Below are positions 23,301-33,333 of a stretch of DNA of 64,000 nucleotides, in pieces (position 1 is the first letter of the stretch; every line of letters starts with the position of its first letter). The stretch comes from Zizania palustris (Eukaryota; Streptophyta; Magnoliopsida; Poales; Poaceae). The position numbers and the translations under genes were made by a program. The stretch spans positions 14,508,162 through 14,572,161 of the forward strand of contig JAAALK010000287.1 of assembly GCA_019279435.1 (NCBI GenBank), given 5' to 3'. The notes beneath the pieces were generated by a model. It searched no databases. It was not told the DNA's origin and worked only from the letters and a program-made list of their open reading frames with translations.

Positions 23301-23607
23301 CGAGGATGAGCACACCGTCTCCCTCGACCTGGCCGAAGAGACGTGGCTGCGCGCCATCGCCAACCTATCCCACTATCAGAAAGAGACCAAGGGGTGGTAT
23401 GACACCAAAGTTAAGAACAACGAGTTCCAACCAGGGCACCTCGTCCTCCGCGCGGTGGTCGCCCCCACCAAGTTGGGCAACAAGTGGGAAGGACCGTACA
23501 TTGTCACAAAGTCCGGACGACCAGGATCCTACCGACTCGCTACCCTGGAAGGCAAAGAGCTGAAGCATACTTGGCATGCCGAGCACCTGAAGCACTATTT
23601 TCCATAA
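20331..23607 (+). pseudogene. pol of element C (RT, RNase H, aRNase H, integrase), one stop
   Basis: The frame is open from the protease to 20715. A TGA at 20716 falls in the conserved lead-in to the RT, where element B has Trp. After it a 961-aa ORF (20722-23607) is uninterrupted. RT has FVTPAGVFCYLQMPFGL and YMDDIVIKS (about 21030). RNase H follows. The second RNase H has FADGAYQASG, NNIAEYEGVLLGL, VKTDSQVVAGH and SDNAQADALAK. Integrase has the zinc region HEGLCGSH...CQGC and the three catalytic residues in MDLIGP, LDNGTQF and NGAVERANG. The tail ends HAEHLKHYFP. Apart from the single stop and the upstream frameshifts, this pol looks functional. Confidence 0.93.
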
Positions 23608-23736
23608 CACTGTCAATGTATTTTACTAGCGGCCGCCGCCGCCTGTTTTGTGTCCACCAATTGTGTAATAAAATATTCAGCCGAATGTTTCGCCCAACAC
23701 AGCTGGCGCAGCGACTCCAGGAATTTCGCATTCGGG

Positions 23737-24400
23737 TTCCGAGCTCCGGCTCGACGCACACTCACTCTTGGGTTCCGAGCTATGACTCGATGCACCCTCA
23801 CATTCGGGTTCTGAGCTATGACTCGACGCACCCTCACATTCGGGTTCCGAGCTCCGGCTCGATGCACCCTCACTCTCGGGTTCCGAGCTATGACTCGACG
23901 CACCCTCACATTCGGGTTCCGAGCTACGACTCGATGCACCCTCACATTCGGGTTCCGAGCTACGACTCGACGCACCCTCACTCTCAGGTTCCGAGCTATG
24001 ACTCGATGCACCCTCACATTCGGGTTCCGAGCTACGACTCGACGCACCCTCACTCTCGGGTTCCGAGCTCCGGCTCGACGCACCCTCACATTCGGGTTCC
24101 GAGCTCCGGCTCGATGCACCCTCACATTCGGGTTCCGAGCTATGACTCGACGCACCCTCACATTCGGGTCCCGAGCTCCAGCTCGATGCACCCTCACTCT
24201 CGGGTTCCGAGCTATGACTCGACGCGCCCTCGCATTTCGGGTTCCGAGCTCCGGCTCGACGCGCCCTCGCATTCGGGTTCCGAGCTATGACTCGACACAC
24301 CCTCACATTCGGGTTCCGAGCTATGACTCGACGCACCCTCGCATTCGGTTCCGAGCTCCGGCTCGAAGCACCCTCGCTTTCAGGCTCCGAGCTCCGACTC
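23737..24400. repeat. 36-bp tandem array, 19 units, in element C
   Basis: Nineteen contiguous units, each with TTCCGAGCT(CCGG/ATGA/ACGA)CTCGA(C/T)GCACC. There are no spacers. In the first nine units the ACG and ATG versions of the CGA(C/T)GCACC part alternate strictly, so the amplified unit there was a 72-bp dimer. Because 36 is a multiple of three, all frames stay open and produce spurious 12-aa-periodic ORFs on both strands. It lies just past the integrase stop, the same place as the repeat in element B. Nothing else is seen in 23608-23736, and 24401-24560 holds no supported gene. Confidence 0.95.
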
Positions 24401-24560
24401 GACGTGGCGCGCATTCTCCGCACTCTCTCTCCTGAACTACTTAGCGCCCAGCCGGTAAACCAGCTACCCGCTAAGGAGGGGGGAGGAAGAGAAGGAGCAA
24501 GGCGCAGACTGCAGCAAGCACATAAAGCATACAATGTTCATTACAAATCAAAGAAGAAAA

Positions 24561-25013
24561 TCAAGAAAAGTTCTCATCCAGGCCAAGCAAAAACCGCGGG
24601 CCCCTCCGGTTGGAAGGGCCCGAAGTCGTGGGCACGCTCCGCCCGGACCTCTCTTTCCTCTTCCTGTGTTCCTCTTCCTTCTTCTGGGCACGAAAAGCCC
24701 TTTGATCCGCTTGAAGCTGAGCCCAGCTACGCAGGCCGCCCTCCTCGGGGGGCGCTTCGCCCAAACCGGCCTCCGTGTCAGACCAATCAACCGGTTCGGG
24801 GGACGAGGATGGCGAGCGGGACCCTCTCTCTTCTTCCTTCACATGGTTCAGAACCCCTTGGAGGACGTCGGGGTCCACGCGTCCGTCACTGCTGCGGGGA
24901 AGAACGAAGCGCGCAGGCCGGTTTGCTCGCATAGCTTCGAAGATAGCCCATCGATGTCGAAGGGCGTCGTCGGAATCAAGCACCTCGACGTCACGATCGC
25001 AAACGCGAACACC
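24561..25013 (-). CDS. Second small antisense ORF of element C
   Basis: About 150 codons are open on the minus strand, starting right after an acceptor-like ...TTACTCAG. Recognisable blocks are DVEVLDSDDALRHRW, RFVLPRSSDGRVDPDVLQ, LNHVKEEE, then an acidic SRSPSSSPEPVDWSDTE, RSWAQLQADQRAF and a very basic tail. The same order of blocks occurs in element B (13866-14328). There is no clear ATG of its own: an ATG 15 codons upstream (25058) is in frame, but the homology begins at the acceptor. It may be a further exon reached by splicing. No known family is recognised. Confidence 0.55.
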   Translation of the reverse strand, partial: GVRVCDRDVEVLDSDDALRHRWAIFEAMRANRPARFVLPRSSDGRVDPDVLQGVLNHVKEEERGSRSPSSSPEPVDWSDTEAGLGEAPPEEGGLRSWAQLQADQRAFRAQKKEEEHRKRKERSGRSVPTTSGPSNRRGPRFLLGLDENFS

Positions 25014-25103
25014 CTGAGTAAGCTCCAGAAGAATACTCTTTATTAAATATATGACCAAATTCCCTAAGCTATTACAGGGTAAGGCAAGGATAGGTCTCTA
25101 AAG

Positions 25104-28100
25104 CTACACCTGCAGATCCGACAAGCGGGCTGAGGTCGAAGGCTTCGAAGGAGCCGGAGGACCGCGTGCGCGGAGTGCCTCCTCCAGCCAAGCCTGGATC
25201 GCCGCGGGGCCCTCGGTCTGCCAAACCGCCTTGAGTGCCCTCCAACACTGAGTCAGCGCGAGGCTCGGTGTCCGGAGGTGGTCCCCCACGAAGGCAACCG
25301 GGTGCGAACTCGAAGACGAGGGAAGCGGGAGCCCAGACGCCTCGAGGTGCCGCAGAATCCCGTACGCGGCCACCCGGGCGGACACCTCGCCATACTGCGC
25401 CATGGCGAGGTGTATCTACCGGATGGCGGACCGGATGAACTTCACCCGGCGGACTAGGGGCTCCCGGGCGATGTCGAACGTGCCGCAGCCGGTACCGTAG
25501 CGCGCCAGCATCTTCCGCAAGGATTCCGCGGCGTCGGCCGCCGTCTTCCCGGCCTCAGCAAGCTCCTCGGCGACCTCCCCATTCCGGGCGTTGAGGTCCA
25601 CTTCGACTCCCTCCAGTTGGGTCACCCGGGCCTCGAGGGCTTCGACCTTGGTTGCTGCCTCCGAGGCCTGGGCCTGAAGCCGGGACACCTCCCCTTCGAG
25701 CCGCTCTGCTTCCGTGGCCCGGGACCGGAGCACCTCCACTTCGGCAGCTCGGGTTCGGAGAGCGTCGACCTCTGCTTCCAACTCGTCGGCGCGGGCGGCC
25801 CGGGCCCGGAGCCCGTCTAGCTCCGCGATGCGGGCCCTGAGGGAGTCCTCCTCCGTCGCTTGGGCCTCCAACGCCCTGATCCTCGACGCCTGAAGCCGAA
25901 GGGCCTCGGCCTCCGACGACCGCTCGCGGGCTAGCCTCTCCACGGTAGCCACCCGCGTCGCGAGCTCCGCAGCGTACGCCTCGTGTTGTTGGCGTTCGGA
26001 AAGCAGGGTAGACAACTGCCCCTGCGCCAGTGCTACCACCTACGTGCGGAAAGATGGTCAGGAGGGCTGCTAAGGAAGCGGCGAATATGTCCGAAGAAGT
26101 ACCTGGCCCGCTGCCGTCTCGATGGCCCTTCCGAGGTCCAGGCCATCTGATAGCCCCAGCTCGCCTATCACCGGAGCCTCCCGCAGCCGCAGGTAATAGT
26201 CGTGGACCGGGGCCACCTTGAACGCGAAGTCCTCGCCGTCCGCTAAGAAAGGGCGCAGGAGCGGCACGGAGCCTTGCGCGGCTTGACGATCGGAGGGAGG
26301 CCGAGGCCGGACCTCAGCGTCTCCGGCGGACTCCCGAGGGGCCCTTTCGGTGCTCCTGGACTCCGCCTCGTCCCACGAGCCCGAGGCCCTCCTCGCGGCG
26401 ACAGGGGCTCTAGACCTCGCGTCCGGAGCATCCGCGGGGTAGGGGGCGACGGGCTCCATGCCTCCGGCCGGTGTGTCTGCGCGAGTGAATAAGAGTTAAA
26501 AGTGGAAAAGCCCCTGGCGCACGTAGAAGTGTGGCTAAGTTACTATACCTGCGTCTGCAGCGTCGCCGGGGCAATCCGGGGGCTGGAGGTGGCCCGATGG
26601 GCTTGGGCGGTAGAAGAGGTTGTCGATGGAGTTCGGCGGAGAGCCCTCCGCCGCCGCGGCCAGTTCAGCCTCCTTGTCGGCGCTCTTCTCGATGGCGCCA
26701 AGCGGGTCGGCTAAGCCCCCGCGGTCCAAGCTGTCCGCGGCCCTGCTCTCGAAGGAGCCCGCGGAGCCCCCCGCCGAAACGAGTGCGGGCGAGGAAGCGG
26801 TTCCGGGGCGAGGCGTCGCTTCGGCGGCACGCGCCCCTTGTCCGGCCCCCGGCGCGGGCTCCGTTGGGTTCGGGCGAGGAGGAGCATCTTCACTTCTTCT
26901 GGCGTCCGGTCGGACCGGCGAGGTCGGAACCGGGATCGCCGGAGGGTCTCCTGACTCTGATTGGGCCCCCTCGCTGGAACCCTCTCCTTCGGAGTGAGAG
27001 GCCGAAGAAGGTCCCGGGGACATATGCTTCGGCCCCTTCACTATCCTCTTCTTCTTTGAGCGGCCCGGAGAAAGGCCGCCGTCGGCGTCGCTCGCTTTCC
27101 TTTTCGAGACGTCCCGAAGGGCCTCGCCCTCCGGAAGGGGCGGGGGCATGAGCTCGAGCGCCCCCCACACCCTATTGAAGCGCTCCCAAGAGCCCACCAG
27201 CTCCATCTGGCGGGCCCGTTCGGCCGCGGTTGGGACCCCGAGAATCCTCTCCGCCAGGCAGGTGACTTCCTCGGGCGTTCGGGCGACGAGCGATCCTGCA
27301 TCTCTTCGTCAGGGCCGGGGTACTCCTCAAGCGTGAAAGGCAAGGACAGAAGCAACCAAGAGTTGGCACTTACCGAGCCGGCGAGAGAGCTCTGAAGGCA
27401 TCGACTCGTCTCGGCTGCTCCGGAGCGAGGCGGGCCACTCCTCCTTCAACGGAGGGATCTCGAGGGCCACGATCTGGAGAAGTTGTACCCTCGCGGAAAT
27501 CGTCCTGGCATTGGCCTCGATGCGCGCCTCTCTCCGGAACCATATGTGGCAAGGGATCCCGGCCAGGCCAGAGGCGAGCCCTACGCGGACGTAGAACCAC
27601 CGGTTCACCCACTTTGAATACCACCTCTCGTTGGTGGCCTTCGCCGGGAAGGAGTCCGCATATCTCCTTCGGAGCTGGAAGTTGATGCTCCCGAAGGCCA
27701 GCACCCGGCCTCCCTTCTTCTTCGGCTGGCAGAGGGCTTCGTGCATCTCCGCGAAGACCTCTGCCCTCCCCTCGCAGCCTTCGGCGCGCATGGCCCACTC
27801 AAAGATGGCGAGGCGGGCCACGGCGTTGGGGGACAGCTGTGGTAGCTCCAGATGGAACGCGTCCAGCACCCCGGCGAGAAGCTCCGAGGCGGGGAATCCC
27901 AGGCCCGCGTCGAAGAAGGCTTCAAAAACGACGACCTCGCCTTCCTGTGGCTGCGGGGTCATCTCCCGGCCCGGCCTCCTCGCAGGCGTCTCTGGACTGA
28001 GACGGCTCCTGGTCGCTTGCTCAATCGATGCTTCGGTGCACGCAGATGGCCCGAGCTCCAAGGTTTGCTCTCGGAACCGCTCAGAAGCGGGGCGGAGATC

Positions 28101-28157
28101 GCGCGCGCCACGCACCTCCGACGTGTCGGTCGCTGTCGCCGCCGCTGCCGCCGCCAT
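25104..28157 (-). CDS. Antisense multi-exon gene of element C (plant gypsy-type transposon domain plus coiled coil)
   Basis: The gene runs against gag-pol. Proposed exons are 28157-27374, 27295-26549, 26476-26103 and 26039-25416; introns begin GT, end AG and have phases 1, 1 and 0. Spliced, they give about 842 codons in one frame. Exon 1 has GEVVVFEAFFDAGLG, LPQLSPNAVARLAIFEW and FGSINFQLRRRY. Exon 2 has MELVGSWERFNRVWGALE and a basic KKKR patch. Exon 3 is Pro/Ala-rich with HDYYLRLREAPV. Exon 4 is a coiled coil of about 150 residues (repeats of LRARAAEADELEAEV type). A TAG at 25418 follows CGG, and the frame stays open beyond it to 25104 (LRHLEASG...STSARLSDLQV). Exon 1 and exon 2 joints match those of element B. 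Function is unknown. Confidence 0.75.
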
Positions 28158-28214
28158 CTAGCGTTGCAAGAAGCGCGGATCCATCGCCATTGCAGGGGCA
28201 GTGTTCCTCGCCAT
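28158..28214 (-). CDS. Short leading ORF of the C antisense gene (MARN..., TAG)
   Basis: ATGGCGAGGAAC opens 18 codons that end in TAG (28160-28158) directly before the main ATG at 28157, in the same frame. Element B has ATGGCGAGGACC at the same place, also ending in an in-frame TAG. The start codon context is good (A at -3, G at +4). Confidence 0.45.
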   Translation of the reverse strand: MARNTAPAMAMDPRFLQR

Positions 28215-28323
28215 TCTTGAAGAACAGAGAGAGGGAATGCAGAGCTCAGGGAGCAGGTTGAATGGCGGCTCGAGTGGCTAGAGTTGGCGCGTATGGGCGA
28301 ACGAGGAGGAAGCCGCGAGGGGG

Positions 28324-28331
28324 ATTATATC
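28324..28331 (-). promoter_or_regulatory. TATA-like box of the antisense gene of element C
   Basis: GATATAAT on the minus strand lies about 117 bp before the first ATG (28214), close to the 105-bp spacing in element B. The rest of 28215-28750 (between this gene and the 3' LTR) is GC-rich and holds no other feature I can support. Confidence 0.4.
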
Positions 28332-28750
28332 CTGTTGCGAGACCGACGGTTCCCCTCCCGATCCGGTTAGCGTGTGAACGCGGCGGATTGCGCGGCACCG
28401 CATTTAAGGCCGGCTGGCGCATCGGGGCGCGGTGGCGGCCTCCCAGCGGCCCGCCTCCTCGATGCCATCTGCACGTGCATTAATTGCTTCCGGCGGCGCC
28501 CGTCCGGCCCCTCGGAATCGGAGCCCCCCGGGTCAAGGTGTGTTGGTCTCCCATCGGCCCGGTCAACTCTCTTCAGCATGATGGAAAAAGAGGGCTCGAG
28601 GCGGACTTCAACCCCCCGGCCTCTTGCCTCCTTACCCCAGCGCCCCTCCGCGCCGCGGCGGATTCGGCACCTTAAAGCGAGGTACGCGCCAGCGAGAATT
28701 ATCAGGATTATCTTGTGCGCTTCCACCCCCTCTTATTGCAGGATTACGAG

Positions 28751-28771
28751 CGGGAAGAAGCGAGGGGCTAC
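28751..28771 (+). other. Polypurine tract of element C
   Basis: GGGAAGAAGCGAGGGGCTAC directly precedes the 3' LTR. The last ten bases equal those of the tract in element B. This is the expected primer site for plus-strand DNA synthesis. Confidence 0.8.
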
Positions 28772-29405
28772 TGTTGGGGGAAGATAATCCCGGAAACCGA
28801 AGGGGGAGGCCCTCGGTCGGAGGGCTCGAAGCCTAACGCCAGGGGCTACCTTCCGGAGGCAAGAGATCGGAGGCCGCCCTCACGGAGAAGGTGCCGGAGG
28901 CCGCCCTCCGGGAGGAGGAACCGGAGGCTGCCCTCCGGCCGAGAGGCATCGGGGGCCACCCGCTGAAAGAAGACGTCGGAGGTCGCCCTTCGGCGCGGGG
29001 CACCGGAGGCTGTCCTCCGACGACAGGAGGCCGGGGGTCCTCTTCCGATCCGTAGCGGCGAACTCGAAGGGAGTTTTGGCAGGAAAAGGATTGGGCGATC
29101 GTACGAAGGGATAGGATCGTGATCCTCTGGGCCGTGTCGGGCGGCGCAGGAGGCGTCCGACACGGCTGGTACGCTGTTAGAGTCGAATCTTCTTGTCTGT
29201 ACTATGTATCGTCTGTTTTGTCTGTACTACTGACCGGTGTTTGGTCGGGTAGCCGTTGGCGGTCCAGAGGCGCTTAGCCCTCTGGACGGGGCGCCTTATA
29301 AATACCCCCCACTACAGTTGTAACAGGCAGGCTCAGAAGGGCATTGAATGCACTACTCTCATTTTCCACTAAGAAAACCTGCTGGTTCGATCCGTCGTCC
29401 CAACA
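28772..29405 (+). repeat. 3' LTR of element C
   Basis: It is 634 bp, the same length as the 5' LTR, with no gaps seen between them. TATAAATA is at 29297-29304. It is followed by the target duplication GGCAC. Confidence 0.95.
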
Positions 29406-30355
29406 GGCACAATAAGTGTTGACAGGCTTCCGAGGTATGCTTTTATATCATCGAAGCTCTTCTGGCACTCCGGCGTCCAATTGAAGCTTTCGGACCCCTT
29501 TAGGGCTTTGAAAATTGGGAGGCTTCGCTCTGCTGACCTGGCCAGGAATCTACTAAGAGCTGCGAGCCTTCCTGCTAACTTCTGGACTTGCTTCAAATTC
29601 CCTGGTGGAGCCATTCTTTGCAGTGCACTTATCTGCGTTGGGCTAGCTTCGATTCCCCTGCTCAAAACTAAGTACCCTAGCAATTTTCCTGCTTGTGCTC
29701 CGAATATACATTTTTCAGGGTTGAGGCGTACTCCACATGCTCGGAGGCTCTCAAATGTTTCAGCTAGGTCTAGGCTATGCTGGTGCTTTTGAGCACTTTT
29801 TATTACAATGTCATCCATATAGGCTTCGACATTTCGGCCTATTTGGTGACCTAGAGCCTTAGCTATTAAACGTGAAAAAGTGGCTCCGGCATTCCGCAAG
29901 CCAAAAGGCATTCTTACATAACAAAATACCCCAGAAGGAGTTATGAAACTTGTCTTGGCTTCGTCTTCACGCTTTAGCCAGACTTGATGATACCCGGAGT
30001 AAGCATCGAGGAAGCTTAGCAATTCGGAGCCTGCTGTGGAATCCACCAGCTGGTCTATTCGGGGCATCGGGTAGGGGTCTCGCGGGCATGCTTTATTTAA
30101 TGAAGTAAAGTCAATACACATGCGCCACTTGTTCGAGTCTTTCTTTCTTACAAAAATAGGGTTTGCCAACCACTCGGTGTGGGCTACCTCCTTGTTAATG
30201 CCAGCCTTTAATAATTTTTCTACTTCGGTCTTGGTGAGGCTTGCCCTTTCTGCAGGTAGCTTGCGGAGCCCCTGGCACACTGGCCTAGCCTTCGGGTTGA
30301 CGAGTAGGCTGTGCTCGATGATACTTCGATCAACCCCTGGGATGTCGTCGTCAGA
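29406..30355 (-). pseudogene. B reverse transcriptase (5' part of pol)
   Basis: The minus strand is open from 30355 to the C insertion. It reads the RT lead-in (IPGVDRSIIEH), then MCIDFTSLNKACPRDPYP, FITPSGVFCYVRMPFGL and YMDDIVIKSAQK. The stretch ends in the RNase H lead-in, where element C begins; RNase H continues at 17409. A Trp codon turned TAG at 30357-30355 separates it from the protease ORF. Otherwise this RT keeps its catalytic residues. Confidence 0.93.
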
Positions 30356-31513
30356 CTAGGAAAAGACGTCCAGATTCTGCTTGACGACTTCTTCCAATGA
30401 GGCAGCTATCTCTGGGGATAGCCCCTTGCCGAACTGTACTGAGTATTCTTTGCCATCCTTTGAAATTATCTTCATCTCGACACCACCTTCTAGGCTTGGC
30501 TTAAGGAAGAGCCCCTTCGAAGAGTTCGAAGCCTCCGGAACCTCTTCTGTGCGCTCCGCCACGTTGTGCACTTGTCGAGGGTCCAACGGCTGGTTGTGCC
30601 CATACTCCATTCTCCGGGCTATAGCTTGGTCTCCTGAAATAGTAAGAACTCCACCTTGCGTGGGCATTTTGAGATAGAGATAGTTGTGATGCGCTATAGC
30701 TCCGAATTGGTTCAGCATCCCTCGCCCGAAGATTGCGTTGTAAGCATAGGAGGCATCGACAACGTCGAAGATCACCTCTTCCACCCTGGCCAACGGCCCC
30801 TCTCCAAAAACAACCTCGAGGCCTATCTGGCCGAGGGCATCGAGAGGCGGTCCTGAGAAACCTTGAAGTGGTCGGGCCGCTGGAAGTAGATGTTTCCGAG
30901 GTATGCACATTTGATCGAAGGCCTGGACAAAAAGTATGTCTACGGAGCTCCCGTCGTCCACCAGGATCCTTCGGACTTCCACCCCTGCTATGTCTGCGGA
31001 AATGACCAAGGGGTCAGCATGGGGGAACTTTACCCCCGTGGCATCACTGGCAGTAAAAGAGATGGGCACATGGGACCATTCTGGCATTCCTTCCGCTGAG
31101 CTCGAAGTCCCAATGTGCCCTACTTCACGGACGTATTCATGCCGCTGCCTCTTGGACATGTTTCCGAGGGTCCCCCCACCGGATATGGGTAGGACCACTC
31201 GCTTGCCGCGGTCTTGTGGGTCTTCCTGCTTCGATGGTGGCATAATATTGGCCACCGGAAGTCGCATGGGGGCTTCAGGAACACCGGCTCGGGCCACGAT
31301 TTGCACAGGCTCCGACCGTGCCGCTGGTGGGGCTCGAACTGAAGTACCCCGCCCGGTACTTCGCCCTAGGTAGTTGCCCCGAAGGGCCAACACTGCCTTG
31401 CAGTCCTTCGTGTCATGGCTCCTATTGTCGCCATGCATGCAGCAGAAAAAACTCTGGCGCCTTCTAGGTACTCTTTCTTGAGGCTTCGGCGCTTCAGTCT
31501 TGAAGCCTTGCAC
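30356..31513 (-). pseudogene. B protease region
   Basis: This 385-aa open stretch holds a zinc-knuckle-like FCCMHGDNRSHDTKDC at its start, the aspartic protease site VRRILVDDGSSVDILF, and the blocks AYNAIFGRGMLNQFG and HHNYLYLKMPTQGG shared with element C. It is in a different frame from the Gag ORF to its right (31950-31366), so a frameshift lies near 31515. A stop from a Trp codon ends it at 30356. Confidence 0.9.
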
Positions 31514-32628
31514 CTGCTGATACTGGCAGGTGCCTTCGGAACGGAGGGTGCGATGCTTAGCACCTCCGAACGGAAATGTTTCTTCCCTCGCCTATGCTCG
31601 TTGAAGTGATTGTCTTGAGGGGGTTGTAGAGGAGCTGAGGCTTCGGGCTCCGTCTTTACTTCTCGGAGGGCAGGTGCGGGTGTTATGGCTCGCCGAAGGC
31701 AGCCTTCTTCCGCCTTGGCATACTGTTCGAAGTATGCCATCAGCTGTGCCACAGACGTCACAGGCTTCCGATGGAGCTTGCTGAGGAGGTCGGGGTTTAG
31801 CACCCCTTCACGGGCAGCGTCAACTACCGAAGAGGTAGACAGACCCTTAATCTGTGACTTGGTGTGGGCGAAGCACGTGAAGTACTCCTGAAGTGTTTCT
31901 CCCGCTCGCTGCTTCACCTGGAACAAGCTCCCTGTCGACATCGGAGCCACAAAGGTACCCTAGAAGTTGCTCACAAACTTTTTCTTCAACTGCTCCGAAG
32001 ATCTGATCGATCCTGGCTTCAAGGACCAGAACCATCGGAGCACCACACCTTCGAGAGCGAGGGGGAAACACTTTGCCATAGTGTTGCGCACCCCTCCGCT
32101 TGCTTCTATCGCCAGGGCGTATGAACGAGCAAACTCTCCGGTGTCTAACCCGCTGGAGTACTTGTGCAACTTCGAGGCTTTAAACCTGGGATCGAAGGGC
32201 ACTCTTTGCAAGTCCGAATGTAGCGGAGACTCATCATCAAAAGATGCGTTCTAAGCCTCCTCCGGGACTTGAATAGCTTCGGGAAGATTGCGAGTACCAC
32301 CATCTTGGGGCCCTTCTAGAGTCTCGGTGGATGCTTGGGAGCGGAGGCGATCAGCGGCCTTTTGCCTCCATCTAGTCACTTCCTCCTGAAGCCTTGCTAA
32401 TTGAGTAGCTTTAGTTCCAGGAAGGTCTTCGTCTTCGTCGGAGGGTAGCTCCGGGTCTTGGGAACTGACATAATCAGTTTGGAGCACCGTAGGAGGAGCT
32501 CGAGGGCCCCTAGGCACTCGACGCCCAGTGGCAGCCTTGGGAATCGTTGGAACAGCTGAGGGTCCGGTTCCGTTGGTCCGAGGGGACCTTCGGAGAGGAC
32601 CCGAGGCTTGGCTTCGCTTTGGAGGCAT
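31514..32628 (-). pseudogene. B gag, two in-frame stops
   Basis: Three open pieces in one frame (32628-32251, 32211-31960, 31950-31366) are separated by TAG codons. The N-terminus (MPPKRSQASGPLRRSPR) is basic like that of element C. The core has FKASKLHKYSSGLDTGEF, VLRWFWSLKPGSIRSSEQL, FQVKQRAGETLQEY and SVAQLMAYFEQYAK, matching the Gag of C block for block. Confidence 0.9.
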
Positions 32629-32813
32629 AGCTAGTAACAGAGAGGTCCGAAGGCTGAGAACTTCGATTAGTCTGGGAAGGCGAGGGAAGGCCTTCGAACC
32701 ACCCTAGGAAGCCCCTTACCGAAGGGTGCGCGGAATCTTGGGACTCCGAGGCTCCCTCCGTAAGTGCTCTTCGAAGTGCAGTCAGCAGTAGAGAACAAGC
32801 TTCTAGAACTTGT

Positions 32814-32833
32814 TCCCCATGGACGGCGCCAAC
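32814..32833 (-). other. Primer-binding site of element B
   Basis: On the minus strand GTTGGCGCCGTCCATGGGGA follows the 5' LTR directly. This fixes the direction of element B. Confidence 0.8.
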
Positions 32834-33333
32834 TGTTGGCATAAAAGATTACGCTAACAGGTTCTCTGAGATCAAGAACAGACAAACAGTGAGCTTGTGC
32901 TTAAGGACTATCTCAAGCCTCCAAATGGATAATAGCTTAAGTAGCCCGAATGTGTGTATTAGAATGACTGAGTATTTCCCCTCCTTTATTACAGGGTAAG
33001 GAGGGGGGTATTTATAGGCAAAAACATCTAAGGAAAAGACCTATTTACCCTTTGATTACAACCAACATAGTGGAAACTATTCGGTACCCTGAACAGGGTT
33101 AAAATGGTAAAATCTACCTGAGGCAAGTGGATAAGCCAAACGTCTTATCAATCCTGTCGCTTGACTCCGAAGCCTCATATCTTGCGGAGGGCTCCTTCGG
33201 ATCATAGCCCGAAGCATCCTTCGGCTTAGCGACTCCTCCACCTTCAAGTATGAACGCAGCAGCTCCGAAGCTTAATAAGTCTTTTTGGACTGTTAATCTC
33301 TAAGTCCTGAAAGTGAAGTATTTTCCCCCAACA
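32834..33333 (-). repeat. 5' LTR of element B
   Basis: It is 500 bp with TGTTGG...CCAACA ends and pairs with 9752-10251. It is followed by CATGC, the altered copy of the target duplication CACGC, after which A2 pol resumes at 33339. Confidence 0.93.

Larger units (their letters stand above)
17410..29405 (+). mobile_element. Ty3/gypsy element C, Tat-type, nearly complete, with antisense gene
   Basis: The LTRs at 17410-18043 and 28772-29405 are both 634 bp, start TGTTGGGGGAAG, end CCCAACA and differ at about 15 positions by eye. The target duplication is GGCAC (17405-17409 and 29406-29410), inside the RNase H region of element B. The plus strand carries the primer-binding site, gag, protease, RT, two RNases H and integrase (to 23607), then a 36-bp tandem array, then genes on the minus strand, a polypurine tract and the 3' LTR. 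It is more GC-rich than the A-family elements and is the youngest insertion in this nest by position. Confidence 0.97.
9752..33333 (-). mobile_element. Ty3/gypsy element B, Tat-type, with antisense gene
   Basis: It has two 500-bp LTRs (9752-10251 and 32834-33333) that differ at about 14 positions by eye. They are flanked by CACGC (9747-9751) and CATGC (33334-33338), a target duplication with one C-to-T change. The primer-binding site lies next to the right LTR on the minus strand, so gag-pol reads leftward. Domains from right to left are gag, protease, RT (cut by element C), RNase H, second RNase H and integrase. Then, on the opposite strand, come a tandem repeat, a small ORF and a multi-exon gene before the left LTR. 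Without C the element is about 11.6 kb. Confidence 0.95.

Noticed and set aside
23737..24400. CRISPR-like array of 36-bp repeats
   Set aside because: Units are contiguous with no spacers, in plant DNA within a retrotransposon; it is a tandem array.
23677..24534. Long ORFs over the 36-bp array on both strands (up to 285 aa)
   Set aside because: A repeat length divisible by three with no stop leaves all frames open. No start context, homology or conservation in element B supports a gene.
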